DNA of 54,193 bases from CAJKWP01 sp964554475 (GCA_964554475.1 CAZKOT010000002.1:1-54193); one strand, 5' to 3'. Shown: positions 28,701 to 37,055, numbered from the stretch's first letter. Translations and numbers: made by a program. The notes: generated by a model not told the origin, from the letters alone.

Positions 28701-31700
28701 GTGTGAGATTTGTTAATAATACTACTAAGCTGAAAAACATTTTCTATTTTTGATGGAGAATCATAACTATTTGCTATTTGTAAAATTTGGTCGCGTGATG
28801 AACCAAATGCATTTATTATATAAATAGTAACTCCCGATAATTTTGGAATTTTAACTCTATTTCTTATACTCATAATTGGATCAAGCGGAGGTAGAATTGA
28901 ACAGGTTAATCTTCTATTCATAACAGCAGGTTCAGCAAGAGATTTTCCCTCCCCGACAAAATTTCCTTTAATAATTTCAAATTCGTTTTCAGAAAATACT
29001 GGATTTTTAATAAAAAGTTTGTGTAGCATATAATAATTATTTCTGCTATTTATTAAATTTCTTCGCATTATTAATCCGTTGATTGTGTAATCATACTCAC
29101 TAGATAAAAACAAACTATTAAATGAGCGATGACTGACATCTTTTAAATTTTCAATTATTGTTGGCTCAAGATAAGTTGTCAGTTCAATTTCTCTTTCATC
29201 CATCGACATGTTTTTTAAAGTAACACGTCTTATTTCTGCAGAATGATTTGGGGTAACAATAATTTCTGTTGTTGCAATAATATTATTTTGTGTGAGAACA
29301 TATTTAATTCTATCTGATGCAAAAACAACCTCATATTTTTCAGGTTTAACATTAACTGGTGCATAAGTATTTGACCAAAATTGATTATTATTAACATCTT
29401 TTAAATAAAGAAAAACCCCATAGTTTTGTTCAGTCACCAAACGATAACGATTCAGTTGTATGTTACCATATTTACTATAACCATTTCCACGGTCATTTAA
29501 AAAAACTGTGTAAGTCGAATTTGACAAAGCAGAAATTTCGGGCATTGCTGAAATATATGTGTAGTAACGAATATCATTTTCAATAATTTCTTTGCTGTAA
29601 TTAAATTTTTTATATTTTTCAATTTTAATGTCAATTGTTGGTCTGATTTGAATTTTTTCTTTAATTAAAATTTCATATGCTTTAACATTAACATTTTTAT
29701 CAAATAATTTATGAATTAAATCGTTTTTTAAGTAATTTGTAAGACTTGCAAAAATCATTCCCTGATGGTGGGCAAAATACGCAAAAATGGGTGAATCTGT
29801 TGAATAATCATAAGATTCAAAAAGTCCATATTTGCCTAGCATTTGCATTGATTGAAATTTTTTCAAATTATTAAAAACAGCTTTCGGTTTGTCTTGCAAC
29901 ACCATTAAAGACGAATAAGGAGAAATCACAATTCTGGGATTAATTTCCTCTTGAAACTTTAAATAAGGAACTGAAAAAACTTTATATTTGTAATTTATAC
30001 CATTATCTAGTTCATCATAAGCACATTCAGAAATTCCCCATGGCATGTCCTTACTATATTCTTCAATATAAGATTTTTGACAAAAATATGCAAAATCACA
30101 AGCTTCATCTAGTAGTGTGTTGGGAATATTTTTAATAAATAGTGAAGGCATATAGTATTCAAATAAAGAACCCGCCCATGAAGCAAGACCTTTCTTGTTT
30201 TTAAAACGAATAAGCGACTTATTCAAGCAAAACCAATGCTTACTGGGGACATCACCCTTTACAATTGCAACATAACTAAGAAGTCTCGCTTCACTTGCAA
30301 AATTATTATAACAATAAGGCGACAATTCCCCTTCTAATGTATTAAAACCAACGCTAAAAACTTCGTCCTTGTTATAAAGCACGGAAAAATTTGTTTCCGC
30401 AATTAATCTTTCAACTCTGTTTACAAAAGAACTGTCTTCATTTTCTAAAAAACTTTTTAAAACAAATAAACTTGCAACAAAATTTCCACTGTCGACACTT
30501 GAAACAAATTGAGGATATAAAACTTCAAAAGTTTTAATGTTATACCAATTATAAAGATGACCATTCCATTTTTGTAATTCTTCAACTGAAGAAATAATTT
30601 CATTTAACAAAAATAATGCTTGTTTTTTTGAAATGAATTTAAATTTCCATGCTGAAATGACTGAAGTAATTGAATATGCAATGTTGGTAGGTGAAGTTTT
30701 GTCATCAAGTTTATATTCACGGTTACTTTGAAAATTGTCAGGGATTAAAAAATTGTTTTCAAGAGTTAAATTATCTTCAAAAAATTTCCATGTTTTATAT
30801 GCAAGTTCTTTTAGTTGTTCTTTTTCGCTTGTCTTTAAATCTTCTTCAAATTCTTTACTATCTTTACTAACAAAATAAGTGAGAAAGGGGGCAATCAAAA
30901 ACAATGCTCCCATAACAATAGAAATTGCAATACCCGTTGGAGTAAAATTAAAAATAAAAGTTAATGCAAGAATTAAGAGATAAAAGAAATAATTTGGTTT
31001 AAAATTACTAATAAAAGAAGCCAAATTATTTTTTGTTGTTTTTTCTGCTTCTTCGGCAGTTAACCAGTTTAAAAGATTTTTTTTGCTAATTAGCAACCTG
31101 TAAAGTGATTTGAAAAAAGCATTCATAAAAAGATATGCTTTGTAAGGCATTGTAACAAAAGTTATTAAAGTTCTGTATGCAACTGCTTTAAAACCTATGA
31201 CAATATTTCGATATGGTTTAAGATTTAGAGATTGCTCAAGTCGAAATTTATAGCGCGCTTGTTCTGCCAAATAAAAAATAATGGGAAGAGCAATAACAAC
31301 AATAACAAATGCCAAACACAACCAAAACAAATTTGAATGACTTAAAAATGCAAAAATAAGAATGCCGCAAAGTGATAAATCAATAAAAATTCTTCTAATA
31401 TTATCAAAAATTTTCCATTTTCCAAGAGCTGAAATTGGGTTTTCAACTTTTTCACCTTTTCGATTTTTAACCTTTCTTCCAAGATAGGACAAAATTTGAG
31501 TATCTCCTCTAATCCACCTGTGCTGTCTTGTCATATCAGTTAAAAACTTTGAAGGAAAACCATCAACAATTTCTATATCAGAAATAAAGCCACTACGTAA
31601 ATAATTACTTTCCAAAAGATCATGACTTAAAATTAAATTATCAGGAAATCTTTCTTCTAAAATTTTTTGAAAAACCTCTAAATCGTAAATCCCCTTACCC

Positions 31701-33565
31701 ATGAAACTGCCCTCACCAAACAAGTCCTGGTAAAAGTTTGAAATAACCGGATTATAAACATCAAATCCTCCCACACTGCCGTAAAGCTTTGCATAAACAG
31801 ATTTATTTGAAGATTCAACATCCACACTGATTTTGGGTTGTAAAATAGCAAAACCGCTAATAACTTTATTTTTTTTCTCATCAATTATGGGTTGATTAAG
31901 AGGATGAGCCATTGTTCCAACTAATCCACGCGCAAGTTCCAAAATAAGTTGAGAATCAATATCTAATGTTATAACATATTTAATTTGTCCTTGAAAACTT
32001 GAAAGATTTTCGGCAAAAAAATTTTTTTCTTTTTCCTCATCAGAAAATGTTTTTAACAAAAGTTTATTTAAATGAAGGATTCCACCTCTTTTTCTTTCAT
32101 ATCCTAAATAGGCATTTTCACCAGTGTTATAATGGCGTTTTCTATAAGCGTAAAAAAAATTAGGGAGTCCATATTTCTCACGAAGTTGCTCACATTTTTT
32201 AATTCCGTAATTTGCGATTTCGTAATCATTGTCTAGTATTGCTCTTTCACTTTGGGCACAATCTGCAAGAAGAGTAAAGAAAAGATTTTTATCTTTGTTT
32301 GTTAAGAAATATTTTTCAAGTTGAACAAACATTTCGTCAATTTTTTTCTTGTCTTTAATAATTGTAGTAATAACAATCATTGTTTTTTTATCATCTGGTA
32401 TTCCTTTTGAATAATCCATTTTTGGTAAAATTTGCGGACGAAAAATGCCCGAAAGAAAGCGATTGATTATTTGAATAACAATTTCACTTGTAGGGACAAG
32501 AATTAAAAAGAAAACTAAAGGAAAAAAATAAGAAAAAAATGAAGCGACAAAAGAGCAAAAAAGAAATGTAGCAAAAATTACAGAAATCAAATAAAGAGTA
32601 AATCTTTTTTCATAATTGGGATTTTTAATAAGATAAAAGCCTATGTGTTTTTCTTCTTTCTTTCCTTTTTCAACAATAATTTTTGCAGCATCAATTTCTT
32701 TAATTTTATTTTTTTTACAATATTGCAAAAGTTTATTTCTATAAAGGACTTTTGTTTGAACATTCATTCCTTCGTAATCGGCATCAAATTTTAACATTTT
32801 TTCAGTCAAACTCAATTCTTCAATAAATAACTCTTGTTCAACTGAACTAACCAATTTTAAAAGACTAAAAACATCAACAACCAATAATTGTTCTTTAACA
32901 TTTTCTTTGTGAGCATTAGTAATAATTGATCGTAAACTTAATTTGTGTTTATCCAAAACTTCATTAAGTTGGACGAAAATCTTCTTTGCAATATTTCCTT
33001 TTTTATTCAGTTCGTAATAAATATGTTCAACATACATTGAACGCTCGACAATATCTTTTTCTGACCTAATTAAATTATAAAGATTTAAATTTGCAACTTC
33101 TGCATCTGATAATTTTGAAATTAGTTTTGTTGCTTCCATTCTTTCGTGAAGACGTTTTGATTCTCTTCTACAAAGATTACTAATTTCGGAAAGAGTAACC
33201 AAAATCATAATAGGCTGAAGTAATGAAATTTCGGTGTAATTCAAACTTTCTTTAAAATTGCTTTGGTATTTTGAAATGTTCCTTATTATATTTCGATAAT
33301 CAATTTTGAAATCGTATTGACGAAAAATTTGTTCGGTCATTTTGTAAAGACGTTCACCATAAATAATGATGTTTCTTCTATTTACCTGATTTTCCAAAAA
33401 AGTATTAATTATATTACGTTTTTCGACAATTTGAAAAAAATTATCAACAAGCCACTCGTTAACAATTCCAACATATTTGTTTTCTTTGATGATTTTAATA
33501 AGTGCCGTATAATATTTTTCAATCACGGCCATATTTTTTTTGAATTGCTTTAGATATTTTTTCAT
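25796..33565 (-). CDS. ndvB: Cyclic beta-1,2-glucan synthase-like protein (GT84, glycoamylase-like, GH94)
   Basis: About 2590 residues, close to NdvB/Cgs length. Known relatives make beta-1,2-glucan at the membrane, using UDP-glucose and a protein-bound primer, then adjust length by phosphorolysis and cyclise. Visible order: N-terminal helical region with NEWLVDNFFQIVEKR (about 42); two helices (about 325-375); GT84 domain with TLDIDSQL (about 537) and QHRWIRGD (about 686); more helices (about 740-935); glycoamylase-like region (about 1040-1330) with YNWY and SSVDSGNF; GH94-type beta domains; and a GH94 catalytic barrel with GGGDWNDGMN holding the presumed acid Asp (about 2250). GTG at 33574 is an alternative start; AAGG lies only two bases before the chosen ATG. 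The ring size and linkage are inferred. Confidence 0.88.
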   Translation of the reverse strand: MKKYLKQFKKNMAVIEKYYTALIKIIKENKYVGIVNEWLVDNFFQIVEKRNIINTFLENQVNRRNIIIYGERLYKMTEQIFRQYDFKIDYRNIIRNISKYQSNFKESLNYTEISLLQPIMILVTLSEISNLCRRESKRLHERMEATKLISKLSDAEVANLNLYNLIRSEKDIVERSMYVEHIYYELNKKGNIAKKIFVQLNEVLDKHKLSLRSIITNAHKENVKEQLLVVDVFSLLKLVSSVEQELFIEELSLTEKMLKFDADYEGMNVQTKVLYRNKLLQYCKKNKIKEIDAAKIIVEKGKKEEKHIGFYLIKNPNYEKRFTLYLISVIFATFLFCSFVASFFSYFFPLVFFLILVPTSEIVIQIINRFLSGIFRPQILPKMDYSKGIPDDKKTMIVITTIIKDKKKIDEMFVQLEKYFLTNKDKNLFFTLLADCAQSERAILDNDYEIANYGIKKCEQLREKYGLPNFFYAYRKRHYNTGENAYLGYERKRGGILHLNKLLLKTFSDEEKEKNFFAENLSSFQGQIKYVITLDIDSQLILELARGLVGTMAHPLNQPIIDEKKNKVISGFAILQPKISVDVESSNKSVYAKLYGSVGGFDVYNPVISNFYQDLFGEGSFMGKGIYDLEVFQKILEERFPDNLILSHDLLESNYLRSGFISDIEIVDGFPSKFLTDMTRQHRWIRGDTQILSYLGRKVKNRKGEKVENPISALGKWKIFDNIRRIFIDLSLCGILIFAFLSHSNLFWLCLAFVIVVIALPIIFYLAEQARYKFRLEQSLNLKPYRNIVIGFKAVAYRTLITFVTMPYKAYLFMNAFFKSLYRLLISKKNLLNWLTAEEAEKTTKNNLASFISNFKPNYFFYLLILALTFIFNFTPTGIAISIVMGALFLIAPFLTYFVSKDSKEFEEDLKTSEKEQLKELAYKTWKFFEDNLTLENNFLIPDNFQSNREYKLDDKTSPTNIAYSITSVISAWKFKFISKKQALFLLNEIISSVEELQKWNGHLYNWYNIKTFEVLYPQFVSSVDSGNFVASLFVLKSFLENEDSSFVNRVERLIAETNFSVLYNKDEVFSVGFNTLEGELSPYCYNNFASEARLLSYVAIVKGDVPSKHWFCLNKSLIRFKNKKGLASWAGSLFEYYMPSLFIKNIPNTLLDEACDFAYFCQKSYIEEYSKDMPWGISECAYDELDNGINYKYKVFSVPYLKFQEEINPRIVISPYSSLMVLQDKPKAVFNNLKKFQSMQMLGKYGLFESYDYSTDSPIFAYFAHHQGMIFASLTNYLKNDLIHKLFDKNVNVKAYEILIKEKIQIRPTIDIKIEKYKKFNYSKEIIENDIRYYTYISAMPEISALSNSTYTVFLNDRGNGYSKYGNIQLNRYRLVTEQNYGVFLYLKDVNNNQFWSNTYAPVNVKPEKYEVVFASDRIKYVLTQNNIIATTEIIVTPNHSAEIRRVTLKNMSMDEREIELTTYLEPTIIENLKDVSHRSFNSLFLSSEYDYTINGLIMRRNLINSRNNYYMLHKLFIKNPVFSENEFEIIKGNFVGEGKSLAEPAVMNRRLTCSILPPLDPIMSIRNRVKIPKLSGVTIYIINAFGSSRDQILQIANSYDSPSKIENVFQLSSIINKSHTKLLNITGRDMRIFNSMLNYLFQSSKYSAISERKLLMEANALSQESLWKFGISGDKPIILVTIGDISSFSLVREVLKAFEYFKTKGIYVDIVIVNNESDKYDDYIEKEIKLEIYRMNALHKFSSHSGNVYVLDGDSLSKQEIVLLNCVASLSLDSYRNKSLGEFIEAIQSNNRPIDYHAPSPQKLLFFEPNIENLTFFNGFGGFDNDGKEYVIVNQSTKVPWSNVIANENFGTVVTNTGCGFTYAYNSQIFKLTSWTNDTTSIDQSEGIKINNEFFIPQTATHGFGWSKFWAKTKHFDQELTEFVAKDLNAKIFLFKINNTSNIEKRINITFWINPVLGDLEEKTSRYLLSSFNKENNYLEIRNGHTRYFPHTKAFLFSSEKANPVIDSNLLVKSIEVCVNLQSGEEKEIVFVLGVGENSKEILNITSSINNAENAKKELKKVKANWEKRLSPIVIKTPDKSFNYLLNGWLLYQTLSSRIMAKAGFYQVSGAFGFRDQLQDATNISCIEPEITKNQIIENAKHQFLQGDVLHWWIEKNMFGLRSRYKDDALWLIFATSEYIIKTNDFSILNEQIPFIEGEKLKPHEDDKGIEYYYTDNKKSLFEHLKIIIENSINDFGKHNLPKMGGGDWNDGMNKIGNKGKGESVWLGFFLYDALGRFIEIIKKLEKMNFSSAINEQSNFEQLSNNYVDDLDVYIKKYEKVRLQLFKDLNFHGWDGNYYLRAYYDNGAKVGSSESDECKIDLISQSFSILTGVADKKRTQSVLNAVENYLVDKEHKIVKLLTPPFKNSQYYPGYIMDYPQGIRENGGQYTHSVAWYVMALLKAGENEKAFEIFQMINPINRTSTYEDVITYRTEPYVIAADIYSGKNIEGRGGWTWYTGSSGWFYKVGIEEILGIKKIGNVLTIKPNIYKWKEFEFDYRYKNTLYKISVIFGNVDSITLDRKKVEEIKLIDDEKEHKVIVQIKNTKI

Positions 33566-33717
33566 TGCCTTCACTTTAAAATATAATATCTTGTTCGAAT
33601 TTCTTAAAAGAACAAAATCAATATTATTTTGACATTGTAAATTAATTTTAACACAAAAACATTTTTTTTTGCAACCAATCTAAAAATTTACTAACAAAAA
33701 TTGAGCAAATAAAATCG

Positions 33718-33746
33718 TTGACAATATAAAATTCATGTGTTAAAAT
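33718..33746 (+). promoter_or_regulatory. Promoter of rpmG
   Basis: Perfect TTGACA (33718-33723), 17 bases, TAAAAT (33741-33746). This is the best promoter match in the window and is expected to be strong. The leader of about 40 bases ends in AGGAG before the rpmG ATG. Confidence 0.8.
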
Positions 33747-33794
33747 AAAGCACACCTTGATTTTTGACGGGTGTTTTTTTTAGGAGATATTAAA

Positions 33795-33956
33795 ATGGCA
33801 AATCCAAACAGAGCTAAAATAACTGTTGCTTGCACAGTTTGTAATGAACGTAATTATGCAACAACAAAAAATAAAAAAACAAATCCCGAAAGAATTGAAT
33901 TGCAAAAATATTGTAAACGCTGTAATAAACGCACACTACACAAAGAAACAAAATAG
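33795..33956 (+). CDS. rpmG: 50S ribosomal protein L33
   Basis: 53 residues, a small zinc-ribbon protein of the large ribosomal subunit. It has the four-Cys (zinc-binding, C+) form: CTVC near residue 12 and CKRC near 43. The start at 33795 has AGGAG seven bases upstream; an in-frame extension to 33771 would add residues foreign to L33. It opens the conserved rpmG-secE-nusG-rplK-rplA order. Confidence 0.97.
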   Translation: MANPNRAKITVACTVCNERNYATTKNKKTNPERIELQKYCKRCNKRTLHKETK

Positions 33957-33961
33957 TTGGG

Positions 33962-33992
33962 ATAATCACAAACAAAAATCAGTGGTTATTTT
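33962..33992 (+). terminator. Weak terminator-like hairpin after rpmG
   Basis: ATAATCAC (33962-33969) pairs with GTGGTTAT (33982-33989) through one G-U, followed by only four T. It could give partial termination between rpmG and secE, which are 200 bases apart. Confidence 0.4.
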
Positions 33993-34156
33993 AATTTGTT
34001 TTTAAAGTAGAGTTGAAAATTAAAAATTTATTAAACAAGACGTATAATGCAAAATTAAGTTTTAATTTTTTAAAGAAAAAAATTTCAAAACTTTATCCTT
34101 ATTCCTTTCCTTGAATTCATAATTAATTATTATTCAATGTATAATCGGGGGTTTTA

Positions 34157-34597
34157 ATGGCTAAAAAGTCGAAAAAAAAATTTAATCCAGGTGCAATTCA
34201 GCTTTCTAAAGCTGAAAGATTAGCACAGGCAGAAAAATCTGCTAAAGAACAAAAATCCATTTCAGATGAAAAAGAAAAAAAACTACCTAAAGAAGAAATT
34301 AAAAGCGAAGAAATTTCACTAGAGAACAAAGCCGAAGAAACAAAAATTGAAAAACAAAGTATTACCGAAGTTAAAACAACAAAAAAAGACCAAAAAACAA
34401 AAAAAGAAAAGAAACCTAACAGACTTGTTCGAAAATTTAAAGAAACAGGCTCAGAATTAAAAAAAGTTGCATGGCCTAGTTTTTCAAAAGTTGTAAAACA
34501 AACGGGTGTGGTTCTTGCTGTTGTTTTAATTTTTACAATTGTAATTTTTGGAATTGATTGGGTATTAAGTGAACTTTTCAAACTTTTAACTGCATAA
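34157..34597 (+). CDS. secE: Preprotein translocase subunit SecE
   Basis: 146 residues, a single-span subunit that clamps SecY in the translocon. The C-terminal 60 residues are the conserved part: amphipathic helix with ELKKVAWPSFSKV, then a hydrophobic helix of about 20 residues. The first 85 residues are an unusually long Lys/Glu-rich extension; Gram-positive SecE is commonly about 60-75 residues in total. Ribosome site GGGGG is seven bases before the ATG. nusG follows after nine bases. Confidence 0.95.
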   Translation: MAKKSKKKFNPGAIQLSKAERLAQAEKSAKEQKSISDEKEKKLPKEEIKSEEISLENKAEETKIEKQSITEVKTTKKDQKTKKEKKPNRLVRKFKETGSELKKVAWPSFSKVVKQTGVVLAVVLIFTIVIFGIDWVLSELFKLLTA

Positions 34598-34606
34598 GGA
34601 GCTAAA

Positions 34607-35152
34607 ATGGAAAACGAATCAAAAAAAATAGATAGTGAACCAAAATGGTATATTTTGCATACTTTTTCCGGATATGAAAATGTTGCAAAAGAAAATTTGG
34701 AAACTGTAATTGAAAAATATAATCTTCAAGACCGTATTTTTGACATAATTATACCTATGGAAGATTATATTGAAGAGCGTAAAGGTAAAAAGAAATTAGT
34801 TCAAAGAAAGGTTATGCCCTGCTATTTACTTGTTAAAATGATTTATGGAGATGATTTATGGCATAACGTTACAAGAACACGTGGAATAACAGGTTTTGTC
34901 GGTCCTAAAGGAAGACCACTTGCACTTACCGAAGAAGAAATTAGAAAAATGCGTCTTGAAAAAACTTCTGGTCCATCGCAACTTGCACAAGGAGACAAAA
35001 TTGAAGTTATTGACGGACCACTTAACTCAATGATTGGCGTCGTTACTTCAGTTGACAATGTTAATCAAAGAGCAAAAGTAAATCTTGAAATGTTTGGAAG
35101 GGAAACACCTGTTGATTTGGATTACTCTCAAATTAGAAAAGTTAATAATTAG
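34607..35152 (+). CDS. nusG: Transcription antitermination/elongation factor NusG
   Basis: 181 residues. Binds RNA polymerase and couples it to Rho or the ribosome. NGN domain: KWYILHTFSGYE at about 13 and MPCYLLVKM at about 80; RTRGITGFVG near 100. C-terminal KOW domain: GDKIEVIDGPLNSMIGVV. Overlap-free but tightly spaced after secE, with AGGAG-type site GGAG before the ATG. Confidence 0.97.
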   Translation: MENESKKIDSEPKWYILHTFSGYENVAKENLETVIEKYNLQDRIFDIIIPMEDYIEERKGKKKLVQRKVMPCYLLVKMIYGDDLWHNVTRTRGITGFVGPKGRPLALTEEEIRKMRLEKTSGPSQLAQGDKIEVIDGPLNSMIGVVTSVDNVNQRAKVNLEMFGRETPVDLDYSQIRKVNN

Positions 35153-35225
35153 ACATTTAAGTTTCGTTTCTTAAAATAATTACTTAAATCAGGTTTTATC
35201 GTCAAAAAGACGTTAAAATATAAAA

Positions 35226-35293
35226 AAGTGGGAGAAAAAGAATTACTTTTTCACAAAACACCACTTACATTCAAAAAAGCAAACATTGTTTGC
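35226..35293 (+). promoter_or_regulatory. Two hairpins in the rplK leader, candidate L1-binding site
   Basis: First hairpin: outer stem AAGTGG/CCACTT (35226-35231, 35261-35266), asymmetric internal loop GA versus ACAAAACA, inner stem GAAAAAG/CTTTTTC, loop AATTA. A short helix next to a GAG / C-A-rich asymmetric loop resembles the known L1-binding element in rplK-rplA mRNAs. Second hairpin: GCAAAC/GTTTGC with a 3-base loop (35279-35293), just before the AGGAG of rplK. The L1 role is inferred from position and shape. Confidence 0.45.
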
Positions 35294-35310
35294 AAAAAAG
35301 GAGAAAAAAA

Positions 35311-35739
35311 ATGGCTACAAAAAAAGTTAGTGCAGTTGTAAAATTGCAATTGCCAGCTGGTAAAGCAACACCAGGACCGCCTGTCGGTTCTTCACTTGGT
35401 CCACATGGAATAAACATTGCTGCTTTTACTAAAGAATTTAATGAGAAGACTGCTTCTCAAGCTGGATTAATAATTCCAGTTGTCATTACAATTTTTCAAG
35501 ACCGTTCGTTTTCATTTATAATGAAAACACCTCCCGCTGCAATATTAATTATGAAAGCATGCGGAATTGAAAAAGGAAGTTCAAAACCTAACAAAGAAAA
35601 AGTCGCAAAAATCTCACGTGCAAAACTTGAGGAAATTGCCAAAACAAAAATGGCTGACCTCAACGCAAATTCTGTGGATGCCGCAATTAGTATGATGGCA
35701 GGTGCCGCAAGAAGCATGGGCGTGACGGTTGAAGATTAA
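35311..35739 (+). CDS. rplK: 50S ribosomal protein L11
   Basis: 142 residues. Part of the GTPase-associated centre of the 50S subunit. The N-terminal domain has LPAGKATPGPPVGSSLGPHG, the proline-rich switch that touches 23S RNA and elongation factors; the C-terminal RNA-binding domain has GCGIEKGSSKPNK-like sequence (ACGIEKGSSKPN here). The start at 35311 has AGGAG seven bases upstream; the in-frame TTG further up is not convincing. rplA follows ten bases after the stop. Confidence 0.97.
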   Translation: MATKKVSAVVKLQLPAGKATPGPPVGSSLGPHGINIAAFTKEFNEKTASQAGLIIPVVITIFQDRSFSFIMKTPPAAILIMKACGIEKGSSKPNKEKVAKISRAKLEEIAKTKMADLNANSVDAAISMMAGAARSMGVTVED

Positions 35740-35749
35740 GGTGGTGAAC

Positions 35750-36433
35750 ATGATTACAAAAAAACAAAAAGAAACTAATGAACTCATTAATAAGGTAAAA
35801 CTTTATGACCCAAAAGAAGGCATGGACCTTGTTGTTAAAACCGCGAAAGCAAAATTTGACGAAAGCATTGAACTTCATCTTCGTTTGGGAGTTGACGGAA
35901 GAAATGCTGACCAACAAGTAAGAGGAGTTGTTCTTCTTCCTCATGGAACAGGAAAAAGCGTTAAAGTTCTTGTTATTGCAAGAGGCGATAAAGCAATTGA
36001 AGCTGAAAAAGCAGGCGCCGACATTGTTGGAGCAGAAGAAATAGTTGCAAGAATTCAAAGCGAAAATTATCTTGATTTTGACGTTTGTATCACCACACCC
36101 GATATGATGGGAGTTGTTGGTAGAATTGCAAAAATTCTTGGACCGAAAGGATTAATGCCAAACCCTAAAAGTGGAACAGTTACAACAGATATCAAAAAAG
36201 CAATTAATGATGTTAAGGCGGGAAAAGTTGAATATAGACTTGACAAATTTAACAATATCCACGTCATAATTGGAAAAGCAAGTTTTGGCAGTGAAAAACT
36301 TCTTGAAAATTATCAGACAGTTATGCAGGCAATAATAAAAGCAAAACCTTCATCTTCAAAGGGACAGTATATAAAAAATGTTACAATTGCTAGCACGATG
36401 GGTCCAGGAATAAAATTAAATGCTAGAACTTAA
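35750..36433 (+). CDS. rplA: 50S ribosomal protein L1
   Basis: 227 residues. L1 stalk protein of the 50S subunit and, in many bacteria, the translational repressor of its own operon. Motifs: LRLGVDGRNADQQVRG, the GPKGLMPNPKSGTV loop near 135, and the ending STMGPGIKLN. Start chosen at 35750 because AAGGTGG lies just upstream; upstream in-frame codons overlap rplK and lack a site. A second, degenerate copy of its last 22 codons lies at 37056-37124. Confidence 0.97.
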   Translation: MITKKQKETNELINKVKLYDPKEGMDLVVKTAKAKFDESIELHLRLGVDGRNADQQVRGVVLLPHGTGKSVKVLVIARGDKAIEAEKAGADIVGAEEIVARIQSENYLDFDVCITTPDMMGVVGRIAKILGPKGLMPNPKSGTVTTDIKKAINDVKAGKVEYRLDKFNNIHVIIGKASFGSEKLLENYQTVMQAIIKAKPSSSKGQYIKNVTIASTMGPGIKLNART

Positions 36434-36437
36434 ACAA

Positions 36438-36464
36438 AAACTCAAGCAATGCTTGAGTTTTTTT
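36438..36464 (+). terminator. Terminator of the L11-L1 operon
   Basis: Perfect 10-bp stem AAACTCAAGC/GCTTGAGTTT with a 3-base loop, running into seven T. It lies four bases after the rplA stop. Confidence 0.93.
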
Positions 36465-36526
36465 ATATTGATGTTTTTTTAGTTTCAGCTTTATTGCATT
36501 TATTACTCTTTTTGTAAAAATAACTA

Positions 36527-36554
36527 TTGACAAAAAAAAATGATATGGTAAAAT
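36527..36554 (+). promoter_or_regulatory. Promoter of the inserted gene after rplA
   Basis: Perfect TTGACA (36527-36532), 16 bases, TAAAAT (36549-36554). The leader is about 20 bases with GGGGG before the ATG. Confidence 0.7.
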
Positions 36555-36580
36555 AAATAATCACAAAAAAGGGGGAAAAA

Positions 36581-37006
36581 ATGAAAGAAATTAATAATTT
36601 GAACAGTTCAAATATGGCATCATATGTTCTTAAACTTACAAAAGAATGTAAGACAAATGAAAATGATGAAGATTTACAAAATGTTAGAGGAATAAAAGAT
36701 GAAAGGTATATGTTTAACAAAATTAAATTAGCAGAGAATAAAGCCAATATACAAAAACTTGTTAATGAATTGCCAAAAAGTTTTTCAAATGAAACTGGTG
36801 AATCTGTTACCGCATTGCGTGACCACAAAGATGGTGATCAATGGACAGGAGATATTAGAACGGCTTTAGATTTACTTGCTTTGGCAGAAGGTATTGGATT
36901 GGTAAAATATGCTATGCCTAGAAGCATGTGGAAATCAATGTTTTATTTGGGTTTGCCAAAAGTAATATTAAAGCAAAAAACAAATGAAAAAGACATGGAA
37001 AAATAG
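36581..37006 (+). CDS. Unrecognised 141-residue protein between rplA and its remnant
   Basis: A soluble, mixed-charge protein with no signal peptide or membrane helix. I do not recognise the family. The N-terminal 50 residues are Asn/Lys/Glu-rich. The C-terminal part looks better folded, with KSFSNETGESVTALRDHKDG, QWTGDIRTALDLLALAEGIG and PRSMWKSMFYLGLP, suggesting a small domain with conserved Trp residues. It has its own strong promoter, GGGGG ribosome site and downstream terminator. It is flanked by the true rplA 3' end on the left and a degenerate rplA 3' end on the right, so it looks like an inserted cassette. Function unknown. Confidence 0.7.
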   Translation: MKEINNLNSSNMASYVLKLTKECKTNENDEDLQNVRGIKDERYMFNKIKLAENKANIQKLVNELPKSFSNETGESVTALRDHKDGDQWTGDIRTALDLLALAEGIGLVKYAMPRSMWKSMFYLGLPKVILKQKTNEKDMEK

Positions 37007-37055
37007 GCAGTAAAATTAATTTAAGAGATTGTTTTTAGAAAAAGAAAATCAAAAA

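Noticed and set aside
33591..33615. Inverted repeat TTGTTC/GAACAA upstream of the glucan synthase gene
   Set aside because: Six-base arms with a 13-base spacer are easily found by chance in this composition and there is no supporting context.
33752..33781. Terminator-like hairpin (ACACC/GGTGT then eight T) in the rpmG leader
   Set aside because: Only five pairs with a 13-base loop, and the first arm would be the extreme 5' end of the transcript predicted from the strong promoter. Not convincing as an attenuator.
34140..34145. Perfect TATAAT just before secE
   Set aside because: It lies 11 bases before the ATG, so transcription would start within the ribosome site, and no -35 match is found at 16-18 bases.
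33957..34156. Possible tRNA gene between rpmG and secE, a common location
   Set aside because: No cloverleaf, no GGTTCGA-type T-loop and no acceptor stem could be found in these 200 bases.
34198..34581. Antisense 127-codon frame over secE
   Set aside because: Mirror of the Lys/Glu-rich secE sequence in the opposite strand; the Ser/Phe-rich product is an artefact of that composition.
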